From NCBI GenBank assembly GCA_963775185.1, contig CAVZIE010000032.1, positions 124,001 to 188,000 on the forward strand: a DNA stretch of 64,000 nucleotides. Direction: 5' to 3'. The stretch comes from JAPSGB01 sp963775185 (GTDB lineage Bacteria; Myxococcota_A; Polyangia; Polyangiales; Polyangiaceae). A program made the position numbers and the translations under genes. Below the pieces are notes generated by a model. The model was not told where the DNA came from and searched no databases. It worked only from the letters and a program-made list of their open reading frames with translations. Below, piece after piece: positions 62,109 through 64,000 of this stretch (its first letter is position 1; every line of letters starts with the position of its first letter).

Positions 62109-62984
62109 TCAAAAAGGCGCGGCCGCCGGCTTCGCCAGGATGCTCTCCAGCGCGTTCCACATCGACCGGACGTCCTGGAACCGGTCGGCGGGCTCGATGG
62201 CCAGCGCCTTGTACGCCCAGGGATCGATGGCCGCGGGCAGCTTCGGCCGACGCTCGCGCAGACTCGGACGCGAGCCGCGCTGCGCCCACTCGCACATCTC
62301 GAGCATGTTCTGCGCGCGGTGCGGCACCTCGCCGCCGAGCGCGCGGAACACAATCACGGCGAGCGAGTAGACGTCGATGCGGTGGTCGATCGCCTTCGGA
62401 TCGCCGCGCCAGGCCTCGGGGGCGATGTAGCTCGGCGTGCCGGCAACCACGCCGTCGCCGGTCAGGGTCGAAGCGTCCAGCAGCTTGGCCAGCCCGAAGT
62501 CGAGCAGGCGTACGCCGCCGCCATGCTCCACGTCGATGACGAACACGTTGCTCGGCTTGAGGTCGCGATGAACGATGCCCTTCACGTGGGCCTTCTCCAG
62601 CGTGTCGACGATCGGCCTGAGCAGCGAAAGAAGCCGACCCGCCTTGATGCGCCCGCCGCGCTTCTCCGCGGCGCGCAGATAGTGCTCCAGATCCTGGCCG
62701 TGGAGCATCTCCATCACGAGGAAGAGCATGCCGTCTTCCGCGCTGCGCAAGCCGTGCACGTACACCGCGCTGGTCCCGCGAAGCCGGGCCATGGTGATCG
62801 CCTCGCGCTCCAGGCGGCGGCTGTAGTCCGGGTCGAGGGCGCGGCCGTCACCGAGGCACTTCAGCGCCACCTCGTCGCGCGTCTCCAGGTCGCGCGCCCG
62901 GTAGACCAGGCCGTGCGCGCCCTTGCCGATCTCGCGGAGGATCCTGTAGCGCTTGTCGAGGACGACGCCGGTTTCGTACGCCAT
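62109..62984 (-). CDS. Small soluble Ser/Thr protein kinase
   Basis: 291 aa, essentially a bare Hanks-type kinase domain. Landmarks: Gly-rich GKGAHGLVYRA near residue 21, VALKCLGDG with catalytic Lys, HRDLKPSNVFV near 140, LDFGLAK (DFG) near 165 and the activation loop with TPSYIAPEAWRG (APE). No membrane helix or sensor domain follows, so it is cytoplasmic and probably docks to partners. Upstream gap to the divergent permease gene is 85 bases; downstream, 102 bases separate it from the Spy-like gene on the same strand. Myxobacteria have dozens of such kinases; the substrate cannot be inferred. Confidence 0.92.
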   Translation of the reverse strand: MAYETGVVLDKRYRILREIGKGAHGLVYRARDLETRDEVALKCLGDGRALDPDYSRRLEREAITMARLRGTSAVYVHGLRSAEDGMLFLVMEMLHGQDLEHYLRAAEKRGGRIKAGRLLSLLRPIVDTLEKAHVKGIVHRDLKPSNVFVIDVEHGGGVRLLDFGLAKLLDASTLTGDGVVAGTPSYIAPEAWRGDPKAIDHRIDVYSLAVIVFRALGGEVPHRAQNMLEMCEWAQRGSRPSLRERRPKLPAAIDPWAYKALAIEPADRFQDVRSMWNALESILAKPAAAPF

Positions 62985-63069
62985 GAGAAAAGGCAGGCTA
63001 CCCTAGCCCCGGCATACAGGGCCGTCGACAACGCGGGTATACTCCCCGCGCCGGCCAGGCGACCGACAG

Positions 63070-63867
63070 ATGACGAACACCTTGTCCTACCGCTTGCTGA
63101 CGCCATTCGCGGCGTTCGGCGCGTTCGCCACCAACGCGGCGCTGCTCGTGGGCGGCATGGGGGTCATGCTGGGGCGGATCGGTCTGCGGCTCGGGCTGCT
63201 CCGCTTCGACCGCAGCGAGCTGCTCCGCAACATGTACAAGATGGGCGTCAAATCGCTGCCCATCGTGGTCGTGACCGCGCTCTTCACCGGCGGCATCATG
63301 GTCATCCAGGCCGCGCCGATCGTCGAGCGCTACGGCGCCCAGGGGCTGCTCGGCTGGGGCGCGGGCTTCGGCACCTTGCGGGAGATCGGCCCGCTCTTGA
63401 CGGCCCTCATGATCAGCGGCCGCGTCGGCGCGAACAACACCGCCGAGCTCGGCACGATGGTCGTCACCGAGCAGATCGACGCGCTGCGCACCCTGGCCAT
63501 CGACCCGATAAGCTTCCTGATCACGCCGCGTTTCATCGGCATCGTGGTCACGCTGTTCCTGTCCACGATCTTCGCCGACGTGCTGGCGCTGTTCGGCGCC
63601 GCCTACGCCGGGCTCGGCATCCTCGGCGTGGAGCCGCAGGTGTTCTACAACGGGCTGACCAGCGGCCTGCTCGGTCTGGGGGACGTGTTCCACGGATTGA
63701 TCAAGAGCGTCGTGTTCGGCGTGGTGATCGCGCTCGCCAGCTGCCAGTTCGGCATGTCCACGAGCGGCGGCGCGCCGGGCGTTGGACGCTCCGTCAACGC
63801 CACAGTGGTCGTCAGCGCCGCGGGCATCTTCCTCCTCGACTATCTCGTGTCGTTCGCGATCGGCTGA
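63070..63867 (+). CDS. mlaE: MlaE-type ABC transporter permease
   Basis: Inner-membrane permease of the Mla/Mce phospholipid-transport family (265 aa). Landmarks are SLPIVVVTALFTGGIMVIQA near residue 60, YGAQGLLGWGAGFGTLREIG, the conserved LLTALMISGRVGANNTAELG and MVVTEQIDALRTLAIDP near 125-145, then further membrane helices to FLLDYLVSFAIG. Together with an ATPase (MlaF) and an MCE protein (MlaD) it would move phospholipids between membranes to keep outer-membrane asymmetry. The next gene begins three bases after the stop and is probably another part of the system. It is divergent from the kinase gene. Confidence 0.93.
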   Translation: MTNTLSYRLLTPFAAFGAFATNAALLVGGMGVMLGRIGLRLGLLRFDRSELLRNMYKMGVKSLPIVVVTALFTGGIMVIQAAPIVERYGAQGLLGWGAGFGTLREIGPLLTALMISGRVGANNTAELGTMVVTEQIDALRTLAIDPISFLITPRFIGIVVTLFLSTIFADVLALFGAAYAGLGILGVEPQVFYNGLTSGLLGLGDVFHGLIKSVVFGVVIALASCQFGMSTSGGAPGVGRSVNATVVVSAAGIFLLDYLVSFAIG

Positions 63868-63870
63868 TCC

Positions 63871-64000
63871 ATGGTGGCCTCCTCCAGCAGCAGCGTCGGA
63901 CACATCGAGGAGGACGAGCTTCCGCCGCCGGAACGTCGCGGTCTCGCCGCCATCGGGGGCGCGGCGCTCGACCTCGTCGCCGCGGGCAAGCAGCTCTACC
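63871..64000 (+). CDS. N-terminal fragment, probably the next Mla/ABC component
   Basis: ATG 63871 lies three bases after the mlaE stop. Only 43 codons are seen: MVASSSSSVGHIEEDELPPP, ERRGLAAIGGAALDLVAAGK and QLY before the window ends. The acidic, Ser-rich start and then an Ala/Leu helix suggest a second MlaE-like permease (these often come in pairs in myxobacteria) more than an ATPase, since no P-loop has appeared and ATPases usually begin with a beta strand. Operon membership is clear; identity is not. Confidence 0.5.
   Translation, partial: MVASSSSSVGHIEEDELPPPERRGLAAIGGAALDLVAAGKQLY

Overview
The window is very GC-rich DNA from a member of the Myxococcota, most likely a polyangial lineage. 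The markers are a MYXO-CTERM sorting tail, an MglA-family GTPase, a Ser/Thr kinase carrying PEGA domains, an IgGFc-binding-type surface lipoprotein, many Gly/Ser/Ala-rich lipoproteins, and a PilR regulator beside tandem type IV pilins. No rRNA, tRNA, CRISPR array, phage or insertion sequence was recognised.

Layout. 1-0.55 kb: start of argB (minus). 0.55-2.77 kb: an eroded zone with one intact lipoprotein gene, two broken GxxExxY genes, a VapC-like relic and dispersed repeats. 2.77-4.2 kb: a glycogen-synthase-like gene whose catalytic residues are replaced. 14.8-4.2 kb (minus): a tightly packed run, often with 4-bp stop/start overlaps, of ECF sigma factor, membrane partner, two lipoproteins, LpxL-type acyltransferase, DnaJ-TPR protein, DnaK homologue, an accessory protein, an M1 peptidase and a membrane protein. 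15.0-17.2 kb: rhomboid protease and MglA-like GTPase. 18.8-17.2 kb: aldehyde dehydrogenase. 20.5-28.1 kb: a pilus island with pilR, three tandem pilins, a TMTC-type membrane glycosyltransferase, a fourth pilin-like gene and a TPR protein. 28.2-33.7 kb: PEGA kinase and a phosphodiester-glycosidase-like protein. 38.1-34.2 kb: pyrC-carA-rimO operon. 38.2-47.5 kb: secreted and surface proteins, a lipoprotein pentaheme cytochrome with its partner, and a GMC oxidoreductase with its small subunit. 47.5-50.2 kb: DEAD-box helicase, a small Cys-rich protein, an RRM protein and a coupled 95-aa gene. 50.2-55.1 kb: hutI, a surface lipoprotein and hutU. 55.5-64 kb: a 1776-aa TPR protein, a Spy-like lipoprotein, a small kinase and a MlaE lipid-transport permease, with the next gene cut by the window end.

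The theme is the envelope: surface lipoproteins, pili, lipid A acylation, lipid transport and kinases that link the cytoplasm to the periplasm. The best candidates for something new are the pilus island, where four pilins share an Asp-rich metal-loop-like motif and sit with a putative O-glycosyltransferase, and the disarmed glycogen synthase.

Caution on quality. Frameshifts cluster at 20.1-24.7 kb and 46.8-54.8 kb. hutU alone needs about ten, although its conserved motifs survive. Much of this is therefore probably indel error in the assembly and not gene decay.
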